Source of the DNA: Microcebus murinus
Lineage: Eukaryota > Chordata > Mammalia > Primates > Cheirogaleidae
DNA: 64,000 bases
Assembly (NCBI RefSeq): GCF_040939455.1
Contig: NC_134136.1
Coordinates: 73,422,001-73,486,000 of the forward strand
Reading direction: 5' to 3'
The notes below the pieces were generated by a model. It was not told where the DNA came from. It searched no databases and saw nothing but the letters and a program-made list of their open reading frames with translations. A program made the position numbers and the translations under genes. Positions 1 through 12,752 of this stretch are shown here, in pieces. Each line of letters opens with the position of its first letter. Position 1 is the stretch's first letter.

Positions 1-985
1 TATCAACATAAGAAAGATTCGTGTAATAAGTCCCTGTTAATCTTATTGCATTTCCTCTTTTGTTTTTCACAAAGGCTGCCTGGACTAATTTTTTTATATA
101 TGTGTTTTGTTAAGTTGGCAACATTTTTCCAGTTATGCCATCTATCTTGAAATGATAAATGCCATGCTGGGACATTGTTAGTTTGCATCATTAACCATTA
201 GAAACAGTAAGGAGTTATAAAGTAATCCCTCATTGTGCTAAACACAAGATGTTTTTCTCTAAAATGAACAATCTAAAGATAAGTGGTCCAAATCACTGCT
301 TCCAAAGAATATGCAGTAAATTTGTGTTCAGTTGGGGCTAATATTGGTATTTGAGGTATATACATTCTGATGAAGGTGATAAGGTAGGCACCTGGACAAA
401 GGAGATAGTCACAGTCAAATGTTTCTGTCTTATGCTTAATGGATAAGTGAAGGGTGAGAGGATGTAGAGCTGACAGCAAGTCAGTGATGTGTTGTATAAA
501 GACCAAAGGAAGGGGACTTAGGCCTTCTAAGAGCCCAATCCTTGTATGCTATGGCTGAAAACTTTTCCAGTGAAGAAGTGTATATTATTAGAGACAAGGC
601 AGGTGTTGTGGACTATGTTGTAAAGACCACATAAAGGCAAGCACATGGGAACTTATGGCTCTAACCTAGGCATCTTAGATCCTAGCTTTAGAGCACAGAA
701 CTACTCTAGTCCCCAGTTCCTTGTGGGGATGGAGCTTCCAATATCTTACCAAGCTCGAGGTAAGGCAATAAGGCAGAGGAATTTAGGTTTTCAAAACCAA
801 GGACAAGTCCTTTAAGGCCCTTCTATGTTGCAAGCTCTTGTACCCCCTTTAAGCACAGGACAAATATCTCCTCATTGTTAGAGCATTCTCTATCTCTCCT
901 CTTTGCCTTCCTCATACCTCTGCTCTCTCATTGTACTTTGTATGGACACCTACTAGCACATCAAGGTGCACAGGTAGCCTTACAA
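1..985. other. Intergenic DNA, nothing recognised
   Basis: AT-rich sequence with only short random open frames. I see no exon-like coding segment, RNA gene or repeat that I can name. Confidence 0.5.
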
Positions 986-989
986 TTTA

Positions 990-1115
990 GCTTATGTATT
1001 TTTCTCCTCCATTTGACGGCAAACTTCTTGAGGGTATGGACTATTTTGTCCATCTCTGCATCCCCAGTGCCTAGCATAGAATCTGATATAAGGTAAGTAC
1101 CAATAAAGAGAAAAA
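990..1115 (+). repeat. L2 3'-end fragment
   Basis: The stretch 'cttcttgagggtatggac' followed by 'catccccagtgcctagca' and a closing 'ccaataaa' follows the wording of the L2 LINE 3' end in plus orientation. It is old and diverged. Confidence 0.7.
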
Positions 1116-1405
1116 TAAGTTTGAATTGAATACCTAAAACCAAATTATAATTAAAAACAATTTATTATAAAATGTATCTATTTAATTGCAGAACATTTTC
1201 AAAATGCATCAAGTAAAAAGAAATAAAATATTTTCTTACAAATCTGAGATTATACTCCACATAGGGCATTTCAGTCTGCTTTTCTCTTTTTTTATTTCAG
1301 CATATTATGGGGGTACAAATTTTAAGGTTTCAAATAATGCCCTTGCCCCCCCCAAGTCTGAGCTTCAAGTGTGACCATCCCCCAGATGGTACACATCTCA
1401 TTCAT

Positions 1406-1408
<3 letters not shown>

Positions 1409-1497
<89 letters not shown>
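1409..1497. repeat. (TG)n(TA)n compound microsatellite
   Basis: About 22 TG units pass directly into about 22 TA units. It lies in the 3' UTR of L1 copy A, at the place where younger copies read 'tatatacatacatag', so it probably grew from that seed. Length is likely polymorphic. Confidence 0.97.
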
Positions 1498-1500
<3 letters not shown>

Positions 1501-1567
1501 GCCCCGCTCCCACCTGCCCAATACCCCAATAATGTAGTTGCTATGTGTCCACTTAGGTGCTATTCAG

Positions 1568-4500
1568 TTAATACCAGTTTGCTGGTGAGTATATGTAGTG
1601 CTTGTTTTTCCATTCTTGGGATACTTCACTTAGTTGTATGGGTTCCAACTCTACCCAGGAAAATACAAGATGTGCTATATCACCATTGTTTCTTAAAGCT
1701 GAATAGTACTCCATGGTATACATATACCACATTTTATTAATCCACTCATGAATTGATGGTCACTTGAGCTGTTTCCACAGCTTTGCAATTGTGAATTATG
1801 CTGCTATAAACATTCGAGTACAGGTGTCATTTTTGTAGAGTGTCATTTGATCTTTTGGGTAGATGCTCAGTAATGGGATTGCTGGATCAAATGGTAGATC
1901 CACTTGCATCACTTTAAGGTATCTCCATATTGCTTTCCACAGAGGTTGAATTAGTTTTCAGTCCACCAGCAGTATAGAAGTGTTCCTATCTCTCCACATC
2001 CATGCCAACATCTATTGTTTTGGGACTTTTTGATAAAGACCATTCTTATTGGAAATAAGTGATATCTCATTGCGGTTTTGATTTCCATTTCCCTGATGAT
2101 TAGATATGTTGAACATTTTTTCATATGTTTGCTAGCCATTATTCTGTTTTCTTTTGAAAAGTTTCTGTTCATGTCCTTTGCCCACTTTTTGATAGGGTTG
2201 TTTGATTTTTTTCTTGCTCATTTTCATGGGTTCTAAGTAAATTTTAGTTAGCCCATTATCAGATGTGTGGGATGCGAAAATTTTCTCCCATTCTGTAGGT
2301 TGTCTGTTTACTGTCATCACTATTTCTTTGGCTGTACAGAAGCTTTTTAGTTTGATCATGTCCTGTTTATTTATTTTTGTTGGTGTTGTGATTGCCTTTG
2401 GAGTCTTCTTCATAAATTCTTTGCCTAGGCCGATGTCTAGGAGAGTGTTTCCAACATTTTCCTCTAATATTTTCATACCTTAGGTTTAAGTCTGTTATCC
2501 AGCGTGAGTTGATTTTTGTGAGAGGTGAAAGGTGTGGGTCCTGCTTGAACCTTCTACAAGTGGCTATCCAGTTTTCCCAGCACTATTTATTGAAAAGAGA
2601 TTCTTTTACCCAGTGTATGTTTTTGTCTACTTGTCAAAGATTAGATGGCTATATGAGGATAGTTTTATATCAGGATTCTCAGATCTATTCCACTGGTAAA
2701 TATTCCCATTTTTGTGCTAATACCATATTGATTTAATTACTACAGCTTTGTAGTATAGTTTGATATCTGGCATATTAATACCTCCCATTTTGTTTTTGTT
2801 GCCTACAATTGCTTTTGATATGCGGGGTCTTCTCTGGTTCCAAACGAAGCGTAAAATTATTTTTTCTATATCTGTGAAGAATGCTGATGGGATTTTAATA
2901 GGTATTTCATTGAATCCGTAGATCAGTTTGGGTAGTATGGACATTTTGATGATATTGAGTCTGCCGATCCACGAGCATGGTATAGATTTCCATCTGTTTA
3001 CATCCTCTGCTATTTCCTTCCTCAGTGTTTCATAGTTCTCCCTGTAGAGGTCTTTTACGTCCTTGGTTAAGTATATTCCTAGGTACCTTAATTTCTTTGT
3101 TGCTATTGTGAAGGGAATTGAGTCTTTGATTTGGTTCTCAATTAGATTGTTGATGGCGTATATGAATGACTCTGATTTCTGTGTATTGATTTTGTATCCT
3201 GAGACTTTACTAAATTCATTGATCAGTTCCAGGAGTTTCTGGGTTGAATCTTTGGGGTTTTCTAAATATAATATCATATCATCAGCAAACAATGAAAGTT
3301 TGATCTCTTCTGCCCCTATTTGGATACCTTTAATTCCACTTTCCTGTCTGATTGCTGTAGCCAGGAATTCCAGTACTATGTTGAATAGAAGTGGAGATAG
3401 TGGGCAGCCTTGTCTGGTTCTAGTTCTAAGTGGGAATGCTTTCAATTTTTCCCCATTCAGCATGATGTTGGCTATGGGTCTGTCATATATGGCTTGTATC
3501 ATTTTTAGATGTGTTCCTTCTATGCCTATTTTATTAAGTGTTTGTATTATTAAGGGGTGTTGAATTTTGTCAAAAGCTTTTTCTGCATCTATTGAAAGAA
3601 TCATGTGGTCTTTGATTTTGCTTCTGTTTATATGGTGAATTGCATTTATAAATTTACGTATGTTGAACCATCCCTGCATCCCTGGGATGAAGCCCACTGT
3701 ATCGTGATGGATTATTTTTTGGATAAGCATCTGGATTTGGTTAGCTAGGATTTTGTTGAAAATATTTGCATCTATATTCATTAGGGATATTGGTGTGTAG
3801 TTTTCGGTTTTTGTTGCATCCTCTCCTGCTTTTAGTGTCAGGTTTATGTTCACCTCATAAAAAGTGTTGGAGAGTTTTCCATTCTTCTTGATGTTGTGGA
3901 GTAATTTCTGCAAGATAGGCACCTGTTCTTCTTTGTAAGTGTGGTAAAATTCAGGTGTGAAACTATCTGGACCAGGACTTTTCTTTTTAGGAATATTTTT
4001 AATTGCCGTTTCTATTTCGGCTCTTGATATTGGTCTGTTCAGGAATTCTATTTCTTCCTGGTTGAGCGTTGGTAGGCTGTGTGTTTCTAGAAATTTGTCC
4101 ACTTCATCCTCATTTTCCAGTTTGTGTGCATAAAGGTTTTTGTAATATTTGTAAATATATCTTGTATCTCCTTGGGATCAATTGTGATATCTCCTTTTTT
4201 GTACCTGATGGAGTGTATTACAGATTTCTCTTTTCTGCTTTTTGTTAGCCTAGCCAAATGTGTGTCAATATTTTTTATTTTTTCGAACAACCGACTTTTT
4301 GTTTTGTTTGTCTTCTGTATAGCTTCCTTATTGTCAATTTCATTTAGTTCGGATTTGATCTTGTTAATTTCACTTCTTCTGCTGGGTTTGGGGTTCGTCT
4401 GTTCTTCTTTTTCCAGCTCTTTGAGTCGATTCATTAGATTGTCTATTTGTGATCTTTTTGACTTTTGGTTATAAGAATTTAGGGAAATAAACTTTCCTCT

Positions 4501-5418
4501 CAGGATTGCTTTAGCTGTGTCCCAGAGGATTTGATAACTTGTCTCTCCATTGTCATTTTGTTCAAATAATTTTTTATTTCCATCTTGATTTCTTCATTCA
4601 TGAAGTAATCATTTAGTGGAAGGTTGCTTAATTTCCACATTTTTGTGTAGAAATGTGAGTTTCTGTTAGGGTTGATTTCTACTTTTATTCCACTGTGATC
4701 TGAGAAGATATATGGTATGATTTCTATTTTTAAAAATTTTTTGAGACTTACTTTGTGTCCTAGGATATCTCAGTCTTAGAGAATGTCCTGTGAGTGGATG
4801 AGAAGAATGTATATTCTGTTGATTTGGGGTAGAATGTCCTGTAAATGTCCTGTAAATTATTCTAGAGTTTTGTTTAAGTCCATTATTTGTTTATTAATTT
4901 TCTGTTTGGAGGATCTGTGCAATTAGTGCGATGTTGAAATCTCCAGTTATTATGGAGTTGCTGTTAATCAATTTGCTTAGATCCAGTAAGGTTTGCTTTA
5001 TGAATCTGGGTACACCTAAGTTGGGTGCATATATATTTAAAATTGTTATATCTTCTTGTTGAACTATACCCTTCACCATTATATAATGACCATATGTGTC
5101 TTTCAATGCTTTTGTTGGTTTAAAATCTAAATCATCTGAGATTAGAACTGCTACGCCAGCCTTCTTTTGGCTTCTGCTTGCTTGAAATACTGATCCCCAC
5201 CCTTTTACTTTTAGTCTATATGCATCCTTGTAGGTTAGGTGTGTTTCGTGAAGACAGCAGATACTTGGCTTGTGTTTTTTTATCCATTCTGCCAGCCTAT
5301 GTCTCTTGAGCAGGGAATTTAAGCCATTCGCATTTATGGAGAGAAGTGATAGGTAAGGCAGATTACTGTTCATTTTATTGTGTTGGACGTTGTTGCTTTG
5401 TTTTCTCTCTTGAGCCAT
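1568..5418 (-). pseudogene. L1-A ORF2 (endonuclease-reverse transcriptase), degraded
   Basis: ORF2p nicks target DNA and copies L1 RNA at the nick. The frame starts at 5418 with MAQERKQSNN and the apurinic-type endonuclease domain (HETHL catalytic Glu region, then GDFN). It breaks soon after 4894, resumes as a 115-residue piece (4434-4087), and continues as a 461-residue piece (4102-2717) covering the reverse transcriptase. There the motif A segment [11 protein letters not shown] and the motif C FADD are intact. The remaining cysteine-rich C-terminal part is frameshifted, and the terminal TAA is at 1568-1570. Multiple frameshifts make it non-functional. Confidence 0.9.
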
Positions 5419-5644
5419 TGTGACCTCTGGCCTTTAATCTTTAGGTTCTGTGTGTTTTTATGTTCGTGAGTATTTATTATGCTGTTCTGTGTATAACACT
5501 GTTTTGAGTGCTTCTTGTAGGGCTTGTCTCGTCTTGGTGAATTCCTTGAGACTTTGCTTATCTGAGAATGTCTTAATTTCTCTTTCATAAATAGAGCTTA
5601 GTTTTGCCGGATACAAGACTGTAGGCTGGGAGTTATCCTTTTCT

Positions 5645-6160
5645 AATTATGACCATTATTTCATTATGTTATAACTCTAAAAAATGATTTTTCTAACTGC
5701 TGTGATAAAGATATTGGTGATTACTAAGCATTTCATTTTACTCTCTGCATTTCCTGTCCCCTTTACATGTAGGTAGAGCTTCATGATTATTTCTTGCCAA
5801 TGGGCATAGGCAGAAATGACAGAAATCATTTCTGGGCCAATGCTGGGAAGAACTGGCATGTGTGTCCAACTAATGTATTTCTTTTTCTGCTAAATAACTG
5901 GGGACATTCTGTGGTAGAATTTTCATTAGCCTTTGTCTCTGAATGGTCATGTGGAGCTGGGACTTCTGCTACTCCCTATAGGACAGGGAGCATAAGTGAG
6001 AAATACATCTTGTTTTGGGAAGCCCCTAGATTTCTAGGTGAATTTTTTATGACAGCATACCCTATCCTATCCTCACCAATACAGGTACATAGAATACTGT
6101 TTTATGGATATACCAGATATTAACAATTTCCTATCGATGAGATTTCAATTATTATTGTGC
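5645..6160. other. Intergenic DNA, nothing named
   Basis: No coding segment or classifiable repeat seen. A direct pair 'gacagaaatcatttctgg' near 5817 is partly palindromic but unremarkable. Confidence 0.4.
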
Positions 6161-6410
6161 TAATATAAACGATGTTGTGATGATTATCATTATATTTAAG
6201 TCTTTGTGGAAATTCATGATTATTTCCTTAAGATACATTCCTGGAAACAAAATTAATGAGTAAAAGAATTTAGAGATTTTTAAAGCTTTACTATATCTTG
6301 CAAAATTTCCCTCTGGAAAGATAATGCCAATTTATAGACTCATTATCAATATATACGAGTGCTAGTTTGCCATGTGTCACCAAATTGGGTATTATTCTTT
6401 AGAATATTTG
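6160..6410 (-). repeat. Old L1M-type fragment
   Basis: The run 'gatacattcctggaaac', then 'ttgcaaaatttccctctgg', then 'ccaatttatagactc' corresponds to the antisense of the end of an old mammalian L1 ORF2. Divergence is high. Confidence 0.6.
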
Positions 6411-6912
6411 CAAATTTGATACATAAAAACTATATCAGCTTCAAATCTGATTCATTTTAGTAGCAAGATGACCTTAATATTGATGTATTTTCATTGGAGC
6501 TGTTTCTTAATGGTTCTTGGTTCCTTGAGCCTAAGTAACTTAAAAATGAAGGCAGAACCTATCAGTACAATAACTTTTGGAAATACAGTAGAGATAAATT
6601 TATCAATATAAATTGTGTTTCAAGGACTTATGTCAGGGCAACAATAAAATAATTGAGTCATTGAATTTTTGCTGTGATTTTTTTTTTCTTTTGCTCTATC
6701 TAGACATTTATTCCTGTACTATGATAAAAATAATATGGGATTGGTAATTTCTTGAAATACTTTACAGATTCTAGGAGAGCTCATTACTGTACCCTCTGCT
6801 CATGAAAAATTAAAAATATCCCTGACTGCTTAAATCACTGGGATGAGATACAGTGGGGAGTCAGAAATAATGAAGAGTCCAAAAATGGATATATTCCCAT
6901 TAAAGAATGAGG
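6411..6912. other. Intergenic DNA, nothing recognised
   Basis: AT-rich; only random short frames. Confidence 0.4.
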
Positions 6913-6975
6913 TCACAGTGGAACTGTGTCCCCAGTGCCTAGCACATAGTAAGTATTCACTAAATGCTTAGATAA
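6913..6975 (+). repeat. L2 3'-end fragment
   Basis: 'gtccccagtgcctagcacat' followed by 'agtaagtattcactaaatg' is the L2 terminal wording in plus orientation. Confidence 0.7.
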
Positions 6976-7084
6976 AGAAAGGGGAAAAAATACAGAAAAA
7001 ATACAGAAACGAAGAGAAAGAAAAATAATATGTCATATATTTGTAACAAGAAGGGAATGAAGACATCATTCTATATAATTCCTT

Positions 7085-7205
7085 TATCTGAAAGTCAACT
7101 CAAAGTAATGAAATGGGTTCTCCAAGGCCTCAAGCTCATAGCTAGGAAGTAGTTAGAGTGAGATACAAGCCCAAGTCTTTTAGCTCCCATCCAGAGTAGT
7201 TGTTA
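7085..7205 (-). repeat. MIR fragment
   Basis: 'ctcaagctcatagctaggaagtag' and the following 'caagcccaagtctttt' match the reverse complement of the MIR core and tRNA-like head. Confidence 0.6.
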
Positions 7206-7218
7206 TTTCTCTGCCACC

Positions 7219-7814
7219 TGTGAACCAAAGTAAAATTTTAAGGCTCAACCCCCACCGGCTGACTGAATGGACCCCCTCATGGCCAAAGGAATATCCTAAA
7301 ACTAAATTGTCTGCCAGGAAGAGGGAGGTCAGACATGCCTTATCATGTTCTCCTCCCTTCTTGGGGACTTCCTTTGTAACCTGTTAATGGGCCTAAGGAT
7401 ATGTAAGACAAATCTGCAGATACTCAATTTACACAACAAATCTATGTCAGGTGGGTGGCTTGTCTCTGATAATGGCTCCTTATGTTAAAACATTCCAAGC
7501 CTTTAGACAAAGCTTCATGTCTTTAACTAATTACAAGCCAAAGAATCTTTAAACTCACCTACAACCTGTAAGCCCCCCCCCCATTTGTCCCACTTTTTTG
7601 GGCCAAACCAATGTAAGCCTCCCATGTATTGATTGATGACTTTATCTGTAACCCCTGTCTCCCTAAAATGTATAAAATCCAAACTGTAACCCAGCCACAT
7701 CGAGTTCACTTGCCCAAGACCTCTTGGCAGTGGCTCTGGGTCATGGTCCTCAAATTTGGCTCAGAATAAATCTCTTTAAAATTATTTTACAGAGTTTGGC
7801 TTTTTCCATTGACA
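7219..7814 (+). mobile_element. Solo LTR of a class I endogenous retrovirus
   Basis: A 596-bp unit begins TGTGAACC and ends TTGACA, so it has the TG...CA ends of an LTR. It is flanked by a perfect 4-bp duplication CACC (7215-7218 and 7815-7818), the size typical of class I ERVs. A TATA-like box (TATAAAA, 7671-7677) and a polyadenylation signal (AATAAA, 7765-7770) lie in the expected order and spacing for plus-strand U3-R-U5. No internal retroviral sequence adjoins it, so it is a solo LTR formed by LTR-LTR recombination. I do not assign the exact family. Confidence 0.85.
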
Positions 7815-8050
7815 CACCTAAGTATATTTGAGTGAGAAGCATTCACTCAATAGTTATCAAGCACCTACACAGGAGTCAGTGGTAGATTTTGTGAGCCCAC
7901 AGGGGACTCGTGATCAGCAAGGGAGACTGATGTGAAGTCAAACAATAGCTATGATAGAGGCCCATGAAGGATGGTGTTTAAAAAGCTGAAGGAGTAGATA
8001 AAGCATTCCAACTGGGGCACTTGGGACATTTCTTCTATTACAAGCAAGTG
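7815..8050. other. Intergenic DNA
   Basis: Possible weak remnant of an old repeat ('caatagttatcaagcacc'), not classifiable. Confidence 0.3.
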
Positions 8051-8460
8051 TTACAGTGGATGGTCCTGAGAACGAACCCAGCAGCACACAGAGAGTCAGG
8101 GAACCAAAGTTTATTTCACAGGCAGGCTCAGATGGGCCTCACCACCAAATTCTGAGCACCTTCTACCCGATTTTTCCCACTTTTATTAAGTTGGGGTGGT
8201 CCCAGGGGTGGGGTACCGGGTGTAGTTTAGTTGATGTGTCATGCAATAGGTTAATATTATGTTGCTGTGCCAGGCAATTGATTTAGTATTATGCTGATGC
8301 CAGGCAATAGACTAGTTGATGGGCCAGGATACAGGTTAGTATTATGCTGATGTGGGTTTTCCATGAGAAGTGGGGTTCTCCATTGCCTGAATGGGCCAAG
8401 TAATAGATGGGTGTTTCCTTATCACTTTGAGGAGCTGACTTTTGTGTTGAGTTTCCAAAA
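8051..8460 (-). mobile_element. Possible LTR, reverse orientation
   Basis: The block starts TGTTACAG and carries 'gaaccaaagtttatttcacag', in which TTTATT would be a reversed AATAAA signal. It contains a diverged tandem repeat (8232-8355). The right end and a target duplication are not clear, so this is tentative. Confidence 0.35.
8232..8355. repeat. Imperfect ~31-bp tandem repeat
   Basis: Three to four diverged units share the ending 'gttagtattatg' and an inner 'gatgngccaggcaata'. Units end at about 8260, 8292 and 8346. This may be an internal minisatellite of an LTR. Confidence 0.7.
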
Positions 8461-9145
8461 ATTAGTAAGATTTCAATAGCAAGAGGAGAAAAGAGATACT
8501 TTTAAACTTAGAAAATGCTAAACATAAAACATTGAAAATAATACATATGGAAAACTAAACATTCTATTTTAGGAAGACAGTAGAGCTCAGTGGTTAAGAG
8601 CTGGGTTTGAGTGCTAGCTATGATATTGTTTTGTGAACTTGTAATTTGATTGAATAAGTTCAGTTCAAATGAACAATTTGATGTCTCCCCAGTAAATACT
8701 GTTGTGGTTTCACATTGTAGAAATAGAGTCTTATTTCTTTAAGTAGATCTAAATATTTAAAAAAAAACTCCCCCAAATATGACTACATTAAAACAATGAT
8801 TTGTGGACAATTTGTTTTTTTGTTTCTCTTCCCCTGAAAGAAATTGATAATATCAAAATCTATTCCATTTATTTATAAGATCATTTCCTACATATAAGTG
8901 GCTATGCATTAACTGAAAAAAAGACAGAAACAAACCCAATAGAATAGATTCGAAGAAAACACATGTAATTTTCATTAAATAATGTAGAAATAGTCTTTCA
9001 TACTAGCAAATTTTAAGAAGATAAACTGTGTTTTGAAATTTAGGAAGCTGAACAAAATGTGTTTAAATGTTAAATTGGAACTTAATTTTTAAAAAATTTA
9101 ACGATGTTTTTCATTATAGTCATGCACAAGGCACTGGAGAAATAC
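8461..9145. other. Intergenic DNA with a MIR fragment
   Basis: At 8578-8640 'agagctcagtggttaagagctgggt' is the plus-strand head of a MIR. The rest is AT-rich and unrecognised. Confidence 0.5.
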
Positions 9146-9149
9146 TAAT

Positions 9150-9727
9150 TTTGATGAATTTTATGTACCCAGATATTTGGTCAAACTTTATTCTGAGTAT
9201 TTCTGTGAGGTTTCTTTTTCATGAGATGAACCTACAAATCTGTCAACTGAATAAAGGAGATTGCCCTCTCGAATGTGAGTAGACCTGAATAAAAAAAGAA
9301 GACTGACCCTTTACTAAGTAAAAGAAATTTCTCCTGCCTGATGTCTTTCCAGCTGGGAAATCTTTTTTCCCCCTCCTTTGGACTGGAACTGAAACATTGG
9401 CTTTTCCAGGATCTCAATCAAGCCTGTGGGTCTTTAGACTGGAACTTACACCATCAGCTCTCCTTTGGATTCGTACTGAAACTACATCGGCTCTCCTGGG
9501 TGTCTAGCTTGTCAACTCACCCTGCAAATCTTCAGACTTTCTTGGCCTCCATGATCTCTTGAGCCAATTCCTTGTATCATTGATTCAATATATTGTATTG
9601 ATTCAATTCCTTGTATTGATTGATTCAATCAATCAATCTCTCTCCATATATATGTGTGTGCGTGTGTGTGTGTGTGTATGTTAAATGTATGTATTTCCTG
9701 TTTCTCTGGAGAACCCTGACAAATACA
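9150..9727 (+). repeat. Old LTR-like interspersed repeat, family 1
   Basis: This stretch aligns by eye with 42655-43269: both have 'tttggtcaa', 'gattgccc...caatgtg', repeated 'ggactggaac', 'ggctctcctgggtgtc', a CT/TG-rich simple repeat, and a close reading 'ctgtttctctggagaaccctgac'. The order of features and the end suggest an ancient LTR-type element. I do not assign a family. Confidence 0.65.
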
Positions 9728-9969
9728 CTAACTTTCCTCATTAATTACTAATATATTAAAAACAAGAATTATCTCCCAAGCTCATGGTTTTAACTAGAAA
9801 ATGTGCCTATAATATGCAACAGCTAAATATAATTATACCAAGCCTAGACACCAAAACTTTCATGAATTGTTACTTCTTTAATAGTGTTTTCTACTAAAGA
9901 CTAAACTTATTATAAACTTATTTGCTTGCAACTTCCTGGTAGTTACTGCAGATTAAAATCTCTATCCAT

Positions 9970-10150
9970 CTTGAGTCCAGAGTCCTGGGTATAAATTTCA
10001 GTTTTGCTGATGATATGCTGTGTGATCTTGGACAAGCCTTTTTGAATAGACTCACAGTAGTTTCTGCATACTTAAAATGGATATTTATAAAATGTACTTC
10101 TGCAGAATTGTTGGGAGAATTGAGTAAATTGATGTATATATAGTGGACAC
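9970..10150 (+). repeat. MIR
   Basis: 'cttgagtccagagtcctggg', then 'gctgtgtgatcttggacaag' and an 'aaaatgg' segment follow MIR consensus order on the plus strand. Confidence 0.7.
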
Positions 10151-10289
10151 TGGTGGTACCTGGCCCATTCCCAAGTTCCTGTGTGCTTTGCAACCTTCAG
10201 AAGATTGCTGTTGGGCACTAGAACTCCTTTATCTGTTTGAAGAGCTAGAAGTGCCTGAGAGTTTTACCTCCTCTCCTGGGAATGGCCTG

Positions 10290-10560
10290 AAAGCAAGGAC
10301 TGACTGGTGTGAATGACAAAAGCCCAGCTTCTTTGCTTGAGGTGGAATAAATTTCAGTGTGATTTATTCTCTAGTATTTCCCTCAGGAGCAGGCTGAGGC
10401 TGGGACTTCACCAGAAATTTCATACTTTTGAGACTTCTTCTGCTTCCTGTCCTGCTTTTTCCTTCCCCTTACTCTTTACTCCTGGGAACACTTTCTAATA
10501 AATCCCATATACTCAAATCCTTGGCTCAGAGTCTGCCTCTGGGAGAACCTGACCTGGGAC
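10290..10560 (+). repeat. Probable old repeat ending 'gaacctgacctgggacaa'
   Basis: A polyadenylation-like 'aataaatcccatatactcaa' followed by 'ctcagagtctgcctctggga' has the look of an old LTR or retroposon 3' part. Class is unassigned. Confidence 0.35.
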
Positions 10561-11626
<1,066 letters not shown>

Positions 11627-11632
11627 AAGATA

Positions 11633-12299
11633 GGCTTTTATTAGTTGGGAAATATGACCCAGGTTTTAAGATGTATCTATATGCAAGACAAAGGATCTCC
11701 TTCTATACAATGCGTATGGCTACATTAGGTGGTAAATAGGTTTAGCTACTGACAGAAGACTGTTTTCCAGAAAATGTAGATAATTGGTGGTCCTCAAGCA
11801 ATTGAATGAGCCTAGGAACTTGGGTTCTGCCCTAAACCAGCCAATTGTAAAAAAAAAAAAAAAAAACACATTTTCTGAAGCAGATACTTCAAATCCTATC
11901 TTGTGAGAATTTGTATATGCTCATCCACATCTGAGTTTTATTTAGAGTAGCCCATTACCTTTCCAGTTTCCGTCTTTCTGAAAATAATATTTGTGTGTAC
12001 CTACGTTGATGTATCAACATTTTTCCCAATTTAAGGACTGAGTTAAGGGCAAATTGGGTTTCTTTCAAATTGTCTTAAAGATCTAGGACAGAATGATTAC
12101 CAGCATTTCCTATCATTTAGCCATTATCCTCTAAATTACATTAAGGCAGATTGCTTAAGTCTCCTTATTATAATATAGGAATTTGTACTAAGTATTTTAA
12201 GTAAACTGTTATAATTATGAAAAAGAAACCTTATTATATCTTCTCTAACAATTATTAGACTAAATATTGGTAAAATTGTGACTTACTAATGAGGTATTT
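11633..12299. other. Intergenic DNA
   Basis: Contains an 18-19 nt A-run near 11850 and otherwise unrecognised AT-rich sequence. Confidence 0.4.
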
Positions 12300-12430
12300 A
12301 TTTATTCAAAAAGGCTTCAACATTTTTGCAATGATCACCTACTGCAAGCCAGGCACTATGCTGGGGCTATAGCAGTGAATATGATGGATGAAGTCCCTGT
12401 CCTGATGGAGCTCAGTCAACAAAATATGCC
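12300..12430 (+). repeat. Old mammalian repeat with 'ctactgcaagccaggcacta'
   Basis: The order 'cacctactgcaagccaggc', 'ctggggctatagcagtgaat', 'ccctgtcctgatggagctc' is shared with 34990-35235 and, weakly, 17345-17490. It is a common ancient mammalian repeat; I leave the class open. Confidence 0.5.
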
Positions 12431-12752
12431 CAGTAAGACTTTTGCTCTGTGACTGTGCTTTGTCAATGTGTATGTGTTTAACATTTGGGGGAGGGTTACT
12501 TTCAATTTAAAAGTTATAATCAGACTAACTTATTATGAAATAATAATTGGACAGTCTTTTCTACAGATATTATTTTTAAGTTCTGGCCCCAACATGGTGT
12601 TCTGATAGAAAAGCTAGTGTTTTATTCACTGCTGACATGCTTGTTTTTAGTCTCACACTTCCAATGTAGACTATGTTATTAATAGTTAGAAATTAAAAAA
12701 TCATCAGCACCATGGGCTGAGATAATTCTTATCTTATAAATAAAGCTCTTCT

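Larger units (their letters stand above)
1286..5637 (-). mobile_element. L1 copy A, 5'-truncated
   Basis: Read on the minus strand this is an L1 retrotransposon entering in the last part of ORF1 and running through ORF2 and the 3' UTR to an A-rich tail (T-run at 1287-1293). It matches copy D (45086-51630) throughout but is more diverged and interrupted by frameshifts, so it is an older insertion of the same lineage. A possible 7-bp target duplication CTTTTCT lies at 1279-1285 and 5638-5644. The 3' UTR contains a TG/TA microsatellite where the other copies have a short TATACATACATA stretch. Confidence 0.92.

Noticed and set aside
1307..1740. ORFs rich in Cys-Val or Tyr-Ile and Thr-His repeats
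   Set aside because: They are translations of the TG/TA microsatellite in L1 copy A, not proteins.
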